Positions 35,119 through 42,563 of a stretch of 46,797 bases of DNA are shown piece by piece. Both the position numbers and the translations under genes were made by a program. The stretch lies in contig CALEYV010000038.1 in assembly GCA_937927875.1 (NCBI GenBank), positions 1 to 46,797 of the forward strand, read 5' to 3'. The notes below the pieces were generated by a model, which saw only the letters and a program-made list of their open reading frames with translations, made no database searches and was not told where the DNA came from. This stretch comes from an uncultured Actinomycetes bacterium. GTDB taxonomy: Bacteria; Actinomycetota; Acidimicrobiia; IMCC26256; PALSA-555. Numbering within the stretch: the first letter of the stretch is position 1; the number at the start of each line of letters is the position of its first letter.

Positions 35119-35753
35119 TGGCCGCCGTCGACGAGGCCCCGTCCACCGCCGCCCCGGCGCAAGAGCCCGGCCACGCGCCGGTCGCGACCTCCACCGGCAC
35201 CACCAACACCAAGCTCGCGATCTGGCTGTTCCTGTCCTCGGACTGCCTCTTCTTCGGCGCCTTCATCAGCGCCTACCTGCTGTACCGGTCCCGCCACCAG
35301 ACCGGCCCGACCCCGTCGAAGGTGTACAGCATCCCGTTCACGTCGGTGTCGTCGTTCGTGCTGCTCATGAGCAGCCTCACCATGGTGCTGGCGCTGGCCG
35401 CCATCCAGCGGGGCGACTACCGGCGGCTGCGCATCTGGCTCATGAGCACCGCCCTGCTCGGCTCGGTGTTCATCGGCGGCCAGATCTTCGAGTTCACCGA
35501 GTTCGCGCGCAAGGGCCTCGCCCTCGACACCAACCTGTTCGGCTCCACCTTCTTCGTTCTCACCGGCTTCCACGGCGCCCACGTCACCATCGGCATCATC
35601 TGGCTGCTGTCCCTCTGGGGCCTGGCCAGCCAGGGCCGCCTCAAGGTCGGCGACTCGGAGAAGGTCGAGGTAGCCGGCCTCTACTGGCACTTCGTCGACG
35701 TGGTCTGGATCGTCATCTTCACCGTCGTGTACCTCATCCCGCAGTCCAAGTAG
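35118..35753 (+). CDS. ctaE: cytochrome c oxidase subunit III
   Basis: This 211-residue membrane protein stabilises subunit I and proton uptake. After a 30-residue Ala/Pro-rich N terminus come five helices. LFLSSDCLFFGAFISAYLLYRSR and FFVLTGFHGAHVTIGIIW (cores SSDCLFFGAFISAYL and TGFHGAHVTIGI) and GLYWHFVDVVWIVIFTVVYL (core YWHFVDVVWIVIF) are the family signatures. It shares one base with the ctaD stop and is followed 11 bases later by subunit IV. Confidence 0.95.
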   Translation: MAAVDEAPSTAAPAQEPGHAPVATSTGTTNTKLAIWLFLSSDCLFFGAFISAYLLYRSRHQTGPTPSKVYSIPFTSVSSFVLLMSSLTMVLALAAIQRGDYRRLRIWLMSTALLGSVFIGGQIFEFTEFARKGLALDTNLFGSTFFVLTGFHGAHVTIGIIWLLSLWGLASQGRLKVGDSEKVEVAGLYWHFVDVVWIVIFTVVYLIPQSK

Positions 35754-35764
35754 CGAGGCGCCCG

Positions 35765-36139
35765 GTGACCGAGATCACGCTCCGCGACGACGCCACTCCC
35801 GAGCCGACCGAGCACGGCGCGGTCGAGCCCGCCGGTCACCTGCTGCCGGGCGAGGTCCGGCCCCACCCGGCGCCGCTGCAGTACGTGCTCATCGCGGTGG
35901 TGCTGGTCGCCATCACCGCGGTCGAGGTGAGCCTCTTCTACCTGCAGGGGACGCTGCCGAACGCGGCCATCATCCCGCTGCTGTTGATCCTCGCGATCCT
36001 GAAGTTCGGGCTCGTCGCCTCCTGGTACATGCACCTGCGCACCGACCGGCCGATCTTCACCCGCTTCTTCGTCCTCGGCATCGTCGCCGCCGTGCTCCTC
36101 TTCATGATCGTGCTCACCAGCCTCCAGATCTGGTCCTGA
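35765..36139 (+). CDS. cytochrome c oxidase subunit IV (caa3 type)
   Basis: This 124-residue protein has three helices after a 38-residue hydrophilic N terminus. ILKFGLVASWYMHLRTDRPIF (core KFGLVASWYMHLR) is the marker of prokaryotic subunit IV. GTG 35765 follows a GCGAGGCG site. Its stop is one base before ctaG. Confidence 0.9.
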   Translation: MTEITLRDDATPEPTEHGAVEPAGHLLPGEVRPHPAPLQYVLIAVVLVAITAVEVSLFYLQGTLPNAAIIPLLLILAILKFGLVASWYMHLRTDRPIFTRFFVLGIVAAVLLFMIVLTSLQIWS

Positions 36140-36140
36140 C

Positions 36141-36998
36141 ATGGGACTCGGCACCGTCGCCCCCATCCCGGCGTGGTCGCCCCATCCCGACACCTGGCTG
36201 CTCGTCGCCGGCCTCGCCGCCGCCTACGCCATCGCGGTCCTGCGGCTCGGCCCCCGCTACGCGGTCGCCGGCGAGCGGGCGGTCACCCGGCTCCAGGTCA
36301 CCAGCTGGTGCCTCGGCCTGCTCGCGCTCTGGATCGCCGCCGACTGGCCCATCCACGACGTCGCCGAGCAGTCCACCTACAGCATCCACATGGTCCAGCA
36401 CCTGGTGCTGTCGATGGTGGCGGCGCCGCTGCTGCTCCTCGGCACGCCGGCCTGGCTGCTGCGGTGGCTGCTCGGGCCGCCGAGCCGGCGGTTCCAGGTC
36501 GTCCGCCGGCTGGCCCGCTTCCTCCCCGCGCTCGTCGTCTTCAACATCGTGCTCGTGCTCACGCACTGGCCGGCGGTCGTCGACGCCAGCCTCCACAACG
36601 CCGGGATCCACTTCCTCGTCCACTCCATGATCTTCGTGACGTCGCTCCTCGTGTGGATGCCCGTGCTCAGCCCGCTCCCCGAGATCCCGCGCCTCGCCCC
36701 CGTGTCCCGGATGGCCTACCTCTTCGCCCAGTCGATCGTGCCGACCGTCCCCGCGTCCTTCCTCACCTTCGGCACCACCGTCCTGTACCGCTACTACGCC
36801 CACCGGGCCAACATCTGGGGGCTCTCGAGCCTCCAGGACCAGCAGGTGGCGGGCCTCATCATGAAGATCGGGGCCGGGATCCTGCTCTGGAGCCTCATCG
36901 CCGTAACCTTCTTCCAGTGGGCGGCTGAAGAGGAGCGGGCGCAGCACCCCCGCCTGCGCCGTGACCTCGCCCGCGAGCTCGAGGCCACGAGACGGTGA
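36141..36998 (+). CDS. ctaG: cytochrome c oxidase assembly factor CtaG (caa3 type)
   Basis: This 285-residue membrane protein with seven predicted helices belongs to the caa3_CtaG family, needed to mature the oxidase copper centres in Bacillus-type systems. It is unrelated to the CtaG/Cox11 of proteobacteria. Conserved elements are ADWPIHDVAEQSTYSIHMVQHL (core YSIHMVQHLVL), LGTPAWLLRWL, THWPAVVDASL and SLQDQQVAGLIMK; the last is a strong family marker. It lies within the cta operon. Confidence 0.92.
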   Translation: MGLGTVAPIPAWSPHPDTWLLVAGLAAAYAIAVLRLGPRYAVAGERAVTRLQVTSWCLGLLALWIAADWPIHDVAEQSTYSIHMVQHLVLSMVAAPLLLLGTPAWLLRWLLGPPSRRFQVVRRLARFLPALVVFNIVLVLTHWPAVVDASLHNAGIHFLVHSMIFVTSLLVWMPVLSPLPEIPRLAPVSRMAYLFAQSIVPTVPASFLTFGTTVLYRYYAHRANIWGLSSLQDQQVAGLIMKIGAGILLWSLIAVTFFQWAAEEERAQHPRLRRDLARELEATRR

Positions 36999-37006
36999 GG
37001 ACCTAG

Positions 37007-37816
37007 GTGCCCGACGACGACGCCACCTCCGGCGACGATCAGCCCGACGCCAGCCCGCCCGCCGAGGCGACCGCCGAGCGCCCCGCCGAGGACGCGCCCG
37101 CTGCCACCCCGGCCCCGGGCGGGGAGGGGGGTGACGCCGCCGCCACCGAGCCCAATAGAGAGGAAGCGCCCGAGGAGCCCGCGCCGGCCCTGACCGCCGG
37201 AGCCGACCCGATGCGGGAGCTGCGGTGGACCCGCCTCGTGCTCCCCGTGCTGCTGCCGGTCGGCGCGGCGGTGATGATCGCCGTGTTCGTCCTCAACGTG
37301 TCGCGGATCTTCCTCGCCGCCGGCTCGACCGGCTCCATCGTCCTCGGCGTCGCCCTCATCGTCCTCATCCTCGGCGGCGCGGCGGGCATCTCGGCCGCGC
37401 CGCGGCTGCGCACCTCCTCCATCGTGATGATGGTGTCGGGCGTGTTCATCGTGGTGATCAGCGCCGGCCTCGTCGCCGCGCCGGCCAGCGTCGAGCAGAA
37501 AGCCGGCCCGTCCGGCTACGTCCCGCCGAAGGGACCCGCGGTCGGCACCGTCGAGGTCGACGCGCTCGGCAGCCTCACCTTCGACAAGAAGGCGTACACC
37601 GCGCCGGCCGGCATCGTCCAGATCAACTACGTCAGCAAGGACGGTCCCCACAACCTGTCCTTCGATCCGCCGGGGCCGCAGATCAACCTCAACGTGGGCG
37701 CCAACGCGACGCTCTCCCAGAAGGTCCGGCTGAAGGCGGGGACCACCTACGTGATCTACTGCAACCTGCCCGGCCACCGCGCCGCGGGCATGGAGGCGAC
37801 GCTCACGGTGCAGTGA
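37007..37816 (+). CDS. membrane-anchored cupredoxin
   Basis: This 269-residue protein has an acidic, Pro/Ala-rich cytoplasmic N terminus (1-68), three helices (about 74-98, 107-130, 137-158) and an exported cupredoxin domain. Type I copper ligands are His215 (GPHNLSF), Cys252 (IYCNLPGH), His257 and Met262 (AAGMEATL). It starts 8 bases after ctaG, so it is part of the oxidase operon and may carry electrons to CtaC or deliver copper. The 3' end overlaps the convergent lipid-kinase gene by 14 bases. Confidence 0.85.
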   Translation: MPDDDATSGDDQPDASPPAEATAERPAEDAPAATPAPGGEGGDAAATEPNREEAPEEPAPALTAGADPMRELRWTRLVLPVLLPVGAAVMIAVFVLNVSRIFLAAGSTGSIVLGVALIVLILGGAAGISAAPRLRTSSIVMMVSGVFIVVISAGLVAAPASVEQKAGPSGYVPPKGPAVGTVEVDALGSLTFDKKAYTAPAGIVQINYVSKDGPHNLSFDPPGPQINLNVGANATLSQKVRLKAGTTYVIYCNLPGHRAAGMEATLTVQ

Positions 37817-38714
37817 GCGGCGCGTGCGCGGGGACCAGCACCCGCAGCGCGCCGGGCACGGCCTCCAGCCGGGCCGGCAGCGGACCCACCTGCTCGCCGC
37901 TCGCCCACACCTCCAGGCCCGACGCGTCGCCGAGCGCGTCGAGCTCGACGATCTGGCCCCGCCACAGGTCGATGCCGTCCACCGCGGGATGGGTGCCGCG
38001 GAACACCCGCGGGAAGCGGCGCAGGAACTCGAGCCGGGCCACCGACCCGACGACGCACACGTCGAGCTGGCCGTCGTCGACCTCCGCCGCGGGGGCGATC
38101 ATCATCCCGCCCGCGTAGTAGCGGCCGTTCCCGACCGCCGCCAGCCAGACCGGCGCCTCGTGCGCGGCGCCGTCGACCGTCACCCGCAGCGGCACCGGCC
38201 GGTAGACGGCCAGGGTCCGCAGGAGCGCCAGCACGTAGACCAGCGGGCCGCGCGCGAAGCGGACCCGGTTCGCCCACCGGTTCGCCTCGGCGTCGAACCC
38301 GGTGTGCGCGACCGTCGTGAACCAGACCGACGCCCCGTCGCCGGTCGTCACCCGCCCGAGGTCGCACGGCGCCACGCGTCCGTCGTCGAGCAGCGCCACC
38401 GCGTCGAGCGGCCGCCGGTGGTCGATGCCGAGGTGACGGGCGAAGTCGTTGCCGGTGCCGGTCGGCACCACCCCGATCGTCCCGCCCCGGTCGGCGGCGA
38501 TCCCCGCCACCAGGGCCACGGTGCCGTCACCGCCGCACACCAGCACCCCGTCGCCGCGCTCGAAGGCGGCCGCCGCGGTGTCGGCGGTCGCCGCCGGCCC
38601 GGCCGGCACCTCGATCGTGACGCCCCGCCGCCGCAGCGCCGCCTCGAGCTCGCCGCGGATCCGACCCGCCCGGCCGCGCCCGGAGCGCGGGTTCACGACC
38701 GCCGTCCAGCGCAT
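37803..38714 (-). CDS. diacylglycerol/lipid kinase-family protein
   Basis: This 303-residue protein belongs to the DagK/YegS/sphingosine kinase family. NPRSGRGRAGR opens the domain, GGDGTVALVAGI carries the nucleotide-binding GGDGT motif, and PTGTGNDFARHLG follows. The C-terminal beta-sandwich includes GNGRYYAGGMMIAP and DGQLDVCVV. Members phosphorylate diacylglycerol or related lipids in membrane lipid turnover; the true substrate is not evident. ATG 38714 is preceded by TACGAT 9 bases upstream. It is divergent from uppS. Confidence 0.88.
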   Translation of the reverse strand: MRWTAVVNPRSGRGRAGRIRGELEAALRRRGVTIEVPAGPAATADTAAAAFERGDGVLVCGGDGTVALVAGIAADRGGTIGVVPTGTGNDFARHLGIDHRRPLDAVALLDDGRVAPCDLGRVTTGDGASVWFTTVAHTGFDAEANRWANRVRFARGPLVYVLALLRTLAVYRPVPLRVTVDGAAHEAPVWLAAVGNGRYYAGGMMIAPAAEVDDGQLDVCVVGSVARLEFLRRFPRVFRGTHPAVDGIDLWRGQIVELDALGDASGLEVWASGEQVGPLPARLEAVPGALRVLVPAHAPLTAP

Positions 38715-38723
38715 GGGCGCACG

Positions 38724-38729
38724 ATCGTA
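38724..38729 (-). promoter_or_regulatory. -10 box of the lipid kinase gene (leaderless)
   Basis: TACGAT on the minus strand ends 9 bases before ATG 38714. Confidence 0.5.
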
Positions 38730-38755
38730 CCGGCGGCCGCGCGCACGACGGGCGG

Positions 38756-38761
38756 TAGCGT
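38756..38761 (+). promoter_or_regulatory. -10 box of uppS (leaderless)
   Basis: TAGCGT ends 9 bases before ATG 38771. The two divergent -10 boxes here are only 26 bases apart, so the promoters must overlap. Confidence 0.5.
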
Positions 38762-38770
38762 GCGCGACGG

Positions 38771-39496
38771 ATGACCGGCATCGAGCGTGAACGGATTCCC
38801 CGCCACGTCGCCATCGTGATGGACGGCAACGGTCGGTGGGCCCGGCGCCAGGGCCTCAAGCGCACCGACGGCCACGCGGCCGGGGAGGAGGCGCTCTTCG
38901 ACACCGTCGAGGGCGCGCTCGACATCGGGCTGCCCTGGCTCACCGTCTTCGCGTTCTCGACCGAGAACTGGCGCCGGCCCCTCGACGAGGTCCAGTTCCT
39001 CATGCGCTTCAACGAGTCACTGCTGCTGCGGCGCCGCGACGACCTCGACCAGCGCGGGGTGCGGGTCCGCTTCATCGGCCGGCGGGCGGGACGGGTCCCC
39101 AAGCGGGTCCGCCAGCACATCGCCGACACCGAGGCCCTGACCGCGCACAACCGGCGCATGACCCTGACCTTCGCCTTCAACTACGGCGGGCGGGCCGAGC
39201 TCGTCGACGCCGCCCAGGCCATCGCCGCCGACGTGGCGGCGGGGAAGCTGGCGCCGAGCCACGTCAACGAGCGCGCCCTGGCCCGCCGCCTCTACGCCCC
39301 CGACATGCCCGACCCGGACCTGCTCGTGCGCACCTCGGGGGAGTACCGGATCTCGAACTTCCTGCTCTGGCAGCTCGCCTACGCCGAGCTCGTGTTTACC
39401 GACGTGCTCTGGCCCGACTTCCGGCGCCAGGACCTCTTCGACGCCATCGCCGAGTATCAGGGTCGGCACCGGCGCTTCGGCACCATCGACGAGTGA
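38771..39496 (+). CDS. uppS: isoprenyl transferase (undecaprenyl diphosphate synthase family)
   Basis: This 241-residue cis-prenyltransferase builds the polyprenyl diphosphate carrier for cell-wall synthesis. HVAIVMDGNGRWARRQG contains the catalytic Asp18. FAFSTENWRRP, FNYGGRAELVDAAQ and LLVRTSGEYRISNFLLWQ (core RTSGEYRISNFLLWQ) are the other conserved regions; the usual GExRLSNF appears as GEYRISNF. Chain length of the product cannot be told from sequence. recO follows 45 bases later with its own promoter. Confidence 0.94.
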   Translation: MTGIERERIPRHVAIVMDGNGRWARRQGLKRTDGHAAGEEALFDTVEGALDIGLPWLTVFAFSTENWRRPLDEVQFLMRFNESLLLRRRDDLDQRGVRVRFIGRRAGRVPKRVRQHIADTEALTAHNRRMTLTFAFNYGGRAELVDAAQAIAADVAAGKLAPSHVNERALARRLYAPDMPDPDLLVRTSGEYRISNFLLWQLAYAELVFTDVLWPDFRRQDLFDAIAEYQGRHRRFGTIDE

Positions 39497-39529
39497 CGGC
39501 GCCCCCACCCCGAATGACACGACGGTAGT

Positions 39530-39535
39530 TATGCT
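39530..39535 (+). promoter_or_regulatory. -10 box of recO (leaderless)
   Basis: TATGCT ends 6 bases before GTG 39542. Confidence 0.5.
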
Positions 39536-39541
39536 CGCGGC

Positions 39542-40261
39542 GTGGGCCTCTACCGCGACCAGGGCGTGGTGGTCCGCACCATCAAGCTCGGCGAGGCCGA
39601 CCGCATCGTCACCCTCTGCACCCGGGGCCAGGGCAAGGTCCGGGCCGTCGCCAAGGGCATCCGCAAGACCGCCAGCCGGTTCGGGGCCCGGCTCGAGCCG
39701 ACCAGCCACGTCGCGTTCCAGTGCTACCGGGGCCGCGAGCTCGACATCGTCACCCAGGTCGAGACGATCGAGGCCCACCGGGCGCTGCGCGAGCACTACG
39801 GCTGCCTCACCCACGCCGTCTCGATGCTCGAGGCGGTCGACCAGATCGGGCTCGAGCGCCAGCCCAACCCGCCCCTCTACCGGATGCTGGTCGGCGCGCT
39901 CCGCGAGCTGGCGGCCCGGCCGTCACCGATCGTGAGCACCGCCTTCTTCTGGAAGCTCCTCGCCCTCGAGGGCTTCCAGCCCCTCCTCGACGCCTGCGTC
40001 CGCTGCGGCGACGACACCGGCCCGTTCCCCGGCTTCGACCTCGACGAGGGCGGCGTGCTCTGCGACGCCTGCTCGCGCACGGCCGGCGGCCGGGTCGACC
40101 CCGACGCGCTCGCCGCCATCGGCGACCTCGTCGACGGGCGGGTGGCGAAGGTCCTCGCCGACCCGCCGCCGCCCGACGTGCTCGCCGACGTGGAGCGGCT
40201 CGCCATCCGGGCGCTCGAGTACCACTCCGAGCGCCGGCTCCGCAGCGCCGCGCTGCTCTGA
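39542..40261 (+). CDS. recO: DNA repair protein RecO
   Basis: This 239-residue protein helps load RecA onto SSB-coated DNA in the RecFOR pathway. The N-terminal OB fold begins LYRDQGVVVRTIKLGEADRI (core GVVVRTIKLGEADRI) and contains GKVRAVAKGIRKT. The helical C-terminal domain has a zinc-knuckle-like set of cysteines (CVRCGDDTGPF, then LCDAC). GTG 39542 is supported by a TATGCT box. Confidence 0.92.
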   Translation: MGLYRDQGVVVRTIKLGEADRIVTLCTRGQGKVRAVAKGIRKTASRFGARLEPTSHVAFQCYRGRELDIVTQVETIEAHRALREHYGCLTHAVSMLEAVDQIGLERQPNPPLYRMLVGALRELAARPSPIVSTAFFWKLLALEGFQPLLDACVRCGDDTGPFPGFDLDEGGVLCDACSRTAGGRVDPDALAAIGDLVDGRVAKVLADPPPPDVLADVERLAIRALEYHSERRLRSAALL

Positions 40262-40316
40262 GCCGCGGCGCGGCCGCACAACCACATCCCGAGCCGGTCT
40301 CGCGGGAGGCCCCGGG

Positions 40317-40322
40317 TACGAT
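40317..40322 (+). promoter_or_regulatory. -10 box of glyS
   Basis: TACGAT ends 11 bases before ATG 40334, giving a leaderless or near-leaderless transcript. Confidence 0.45.
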
Positions 40323-40333
40323 CGCAGGCTCCT

Positions 40334-41644
40334 ATGGCCAAGCCCGACCTCATGGAGCGCGTCGTCAACCTGTGCAAGCGGCGCGGGTTCGTGTTCCCGT
40401 CCAGCGAGATCTACGGCGGGTTCCGCTCCACCTGGGACTACGGGCCGCTCGGCGTCCTGATGAAGCGCAACGTGAAGGACGCCTGGTGGCGGGCGATGGT
40501 CCAGCGCCGCGACGACGTCGTCGGCCTCGACGCCGCCATTCTCATGGCGCCCCAGGTCTGGGCGGCCAGCGGCCACCTCGAGACGTTCACCGACCCGCTC
40601 GTCGAGTGCCGCCACTGCCACCAGCGCCTGCGGGCCGACCAGCTGCCGGCCTCGGGCGCCTGCCCGCACTGCGGCGCCAAGGAGGGCTTCACCGAGCCCC
40701 GGCAGTTCAACCTCATGTTCAAGACCCACGTCGGCCCGGTCGAGGACGACGCCGCCGTCGCGTACCTGCGGCCCGAAACGGCCCAGGGCATCTTCGTGAA
40801 CTTCGCGAACGTCCAGACCACCAGCCGCAAGAAGCCGCCGTTCGGGATCGCCCAGATCGGCAAGTCGTTCCGGAACGAGATCACGCCCGGCAACTTCATC
40901 TTCCGGACCCGCGAGTTCGAGCAGATGGAGATGGAGTTCTTCGTCCCGCCCGAGGACGCCGACCGCTGGTTCGAGTACTGGTGCGACGAGCGGCGACGCT
41001 GGTTCCTCGAGCTCGGGATCCCGGAGGCGCGGCTGCGGCTCCGGCCCCACGCCGCCGAGGAGCTCTCGCACTACTCGGCGGCCACCGCCGACGTCGAGTT
41101 CGACTACCCGTGGGGATGGGGCGAGCTCGAGGGCATCGCGAACCGCACCGACTACGACCTGCGGGCCCACATGCAGCACTCGGGCCAGGACCTGTCGTAC
41201 TTCGACCAGGAGCACGATCGCCGCTACGTCCCCTACGTCATCGAGCCGGCCCTCGGCGCCGACCGGGCGATGCTCGCCTTCCTCCTCGCGGCCTACGCCG
41301 AGGAGGAGGTGGAGGGGGAGCGGCGCACCGTGCTGCACCTCGACCCTCGGCTGGCCCCGATCACGGTGGCCGTCCTGCCCCTCTCCCGGCACGAACGGCT
41401 CGTCCCCACCGCCGAGACGGTCGCCGAGGCGCTCCGACCCCACTTCATGGTCGACATCGATTCCGCGGGATCGATCGGCCGCCGCTACCGTCGTCAGGAC
41501 GAAGTCGGGACGCCGTGGTGCGTGACCATCGACTTCGAGACCCTCGACGACAAGGCCGTCACCGTGCGTGAACGCGACAGCATGGCCCAGGAGCGGGTGT
41601 CGATCGACGGCCTGATCGAGCACCTGCGCGACCGTCTCCCGTGA
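40334..41644 (+). CDS. glyS: glycine--tRNA ligase (alpha2 dimeric type)
   Basis: This 436-residue class II synthetase charges tRNA-Gly. FVFPSSEIYGGFRSTWDYGPLG is characteristic (core SSEIYGGFRSTWDYGPLG), a zinc-binding Cys set (CRHCHQ, CPHCGAKEGF) follows, then LRPETAQGIFVNF, FRNEITPGNFIFRTREFEQMEMEFF (motif 2, core FRNEITPGNFIFRTREFEQ) and the C-terminal anticodon-binding domain. It is the archaeal/eukaryal-like homodimeric form used by Actinobacteria, not the GlyQS tetramer. The stop overlaps the next start (GTGA). Confidence 0.95.
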   Translation: MAKPDLMERVVNLCKRRGFVFPSSEIYGGFRSTWDYGPLGVLMKRNVKDAWWRAMVQRRDDVVGLDAAILMAPQVWAASGHLETFTDPLVECRHCHQRLRADQLPASGACPHCGAKEGFTEPRQFNLMFKTHVGPVEDDAAVAYLRPETAQGIFVNFANVQTTSRKKPPFGIAQIGKSFRNEITPGNFIFRTREFEQMEMEFFVPPEDADRWFEYWCDERRRWFLELGIPEARLRLRPHAAEELSHYSAATADVEFDYPWGWGELEGIANRTDYDLRAHMQHSGQDLSYFDQEHDRRYVPYVIEPALGADRAMLAFLLAAYAEEEVEGERRTVLHLDPRLAPITVAVLPLSRHERLVPTAETVAEALRPHFMVDIDSAGSIGRRYRRQDEVGTPWCVTIDFETLDDKAVTVRERDSMAQERVSIDGLIEHLRDRLP

Positions 41645-42501
41645 GCACCGACACCACCTACTACGACCTCCTCGGCGTCGATCCCGACGCGCCGAAGGAC
41701 GAGATCCGCAGCGCCTACCAGGCCAAGCTCGCCGACGTCCGCGCCGACCGCAGCAAGGAGGAGGAGACGCGCCGCCCCTCCGACGACGTGATCCGCGCCA
41801 AGCGCGAGGAGGAGGCCGAGCTGCGCACCGCGTGGCAGATCCTCAGCGACCCGGTCCAGCGCCAGCGCTACGACGAGCGGGTCCACGTCGACGGCGAGGG
41901 CACCGTCGGCGCCGAGACCGCCGAGGGCGGGGTCGACGTTGAGGACGACGTCGAGGACGAGGACACCGAGGACGAGGACGCCGAGGACGACCTCGTCCCG
42001 GCCCGCCGGCACCAGCCGGCCGCCCCCCGCGTCGCCGGCGGCGCGCTCGAGATCCCGTCCAACGGCCGCCGGCTCACGGCCGCCATCATCGACGGGGTCA
42101 CGTTCGCCGCCATCTGGTCCGTGATCGTGCTGCCGCTCGTGCTCGTCGGCGGCATCGACCGGGGCGTCCCGCTCTCGATCGTCTTGTTCGGCACCAGCGC
42201 GTTCCTGATCCTCGCCTACTTCATCCTCCCGAGCTGGTGGTACGGGCAGACACTCGGCAAGCGCTACACGTTCACGATGGTCGTGGACCGGGCGACCGGG
42301 AATCTGCCGAAGCTCGGCCAGGCGATCAACCGCTACCTCATCCCGGCCTTCCTGCTGGCGATCGGCGGCTCGCTCGGGCCGGTGCTCGCGATGTTCCTCG
42401 CCCTGTCGTTCCTGATGAGCCGCGACCAGATCTCGCTGATGGACCGCTTGGCGAGGACCGCGGTCGTCATCGCCCGCTACGCGCCGGAGCGCTCGGGCTG
42501 A
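41641..42501 (+). CDS. degenerate J-domain protein fused to an RDD membrane domain
   Basis: This 286-residue protein starts with a J-like helical hairpin (TYYDLLGVDPDAPKDEIRSAY, core YYDLLGVDPDAPKDEIR) ending at SDPVQRQRYDERV, but the HPD loop reads RAD, so it should not activate Hsp70. An acidic linker (about 95-117, mostly Asp and Glu) follows, then an RDD domain of about three helices with NGRRLTAAIIDG at the Arg-Asp-like start and LPSWWYGQTLGKR. RDD proteins include sodium/proton antiporter-like and unknown transport roles. Its start overlaps glyS. Confidence 0.8.
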   Translation: MSTDTTYYDLLGVDPDAPKDEIRSAYQAKLADVRADRSKEEETRRPSDDVIRAKREEEAELRTAWQILSDPVQRQRYDERVHVDGEGTVGAETAEGGVDVEDDVEDEDTEDEDAEDDLVPARRHQPAAPRVAGGALEIPSNGRRLTAAIIDGVTFAAIWSVIVLPLVLVGGIDRGVPLSIVLFGTSAFLILAYFILPSWWYGQTLGKRYTFTMVVDRATGNLPKLGQAINRYLIPAFLLAIGGSLGPVLAMFLALSFLMSRDQISLMDRLARTAVVIARYAPERSG

Positions 42502-42533
42502 AACCACCCTCGGGTGTGCCGCGGCGCGCTCGA

Positions 42534-42559
42534 TAGGCTCGGATTGACGGCCGAGGAGG
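42534..42559 (+). promoter_or_regulatory. -10 box and ribosome-binding site of ppdK
   Basis: TAGGCT (42534-42539) and a strong AGGAGG (42554-42559) 4 bases before GTG 42564. This leadered layout contrasts with the leaderless neighbours. Confidence 0.55.
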
Positions 42560-42563
42560 TTGG

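Noticed and set aside
41930..41995. Run of GAC/GAG codons that could be taken for a tandem repeat
   Set aside because: It encodes the acidic linker of the J/RDD protein; units are not regular enough for a DNA repeat feature.
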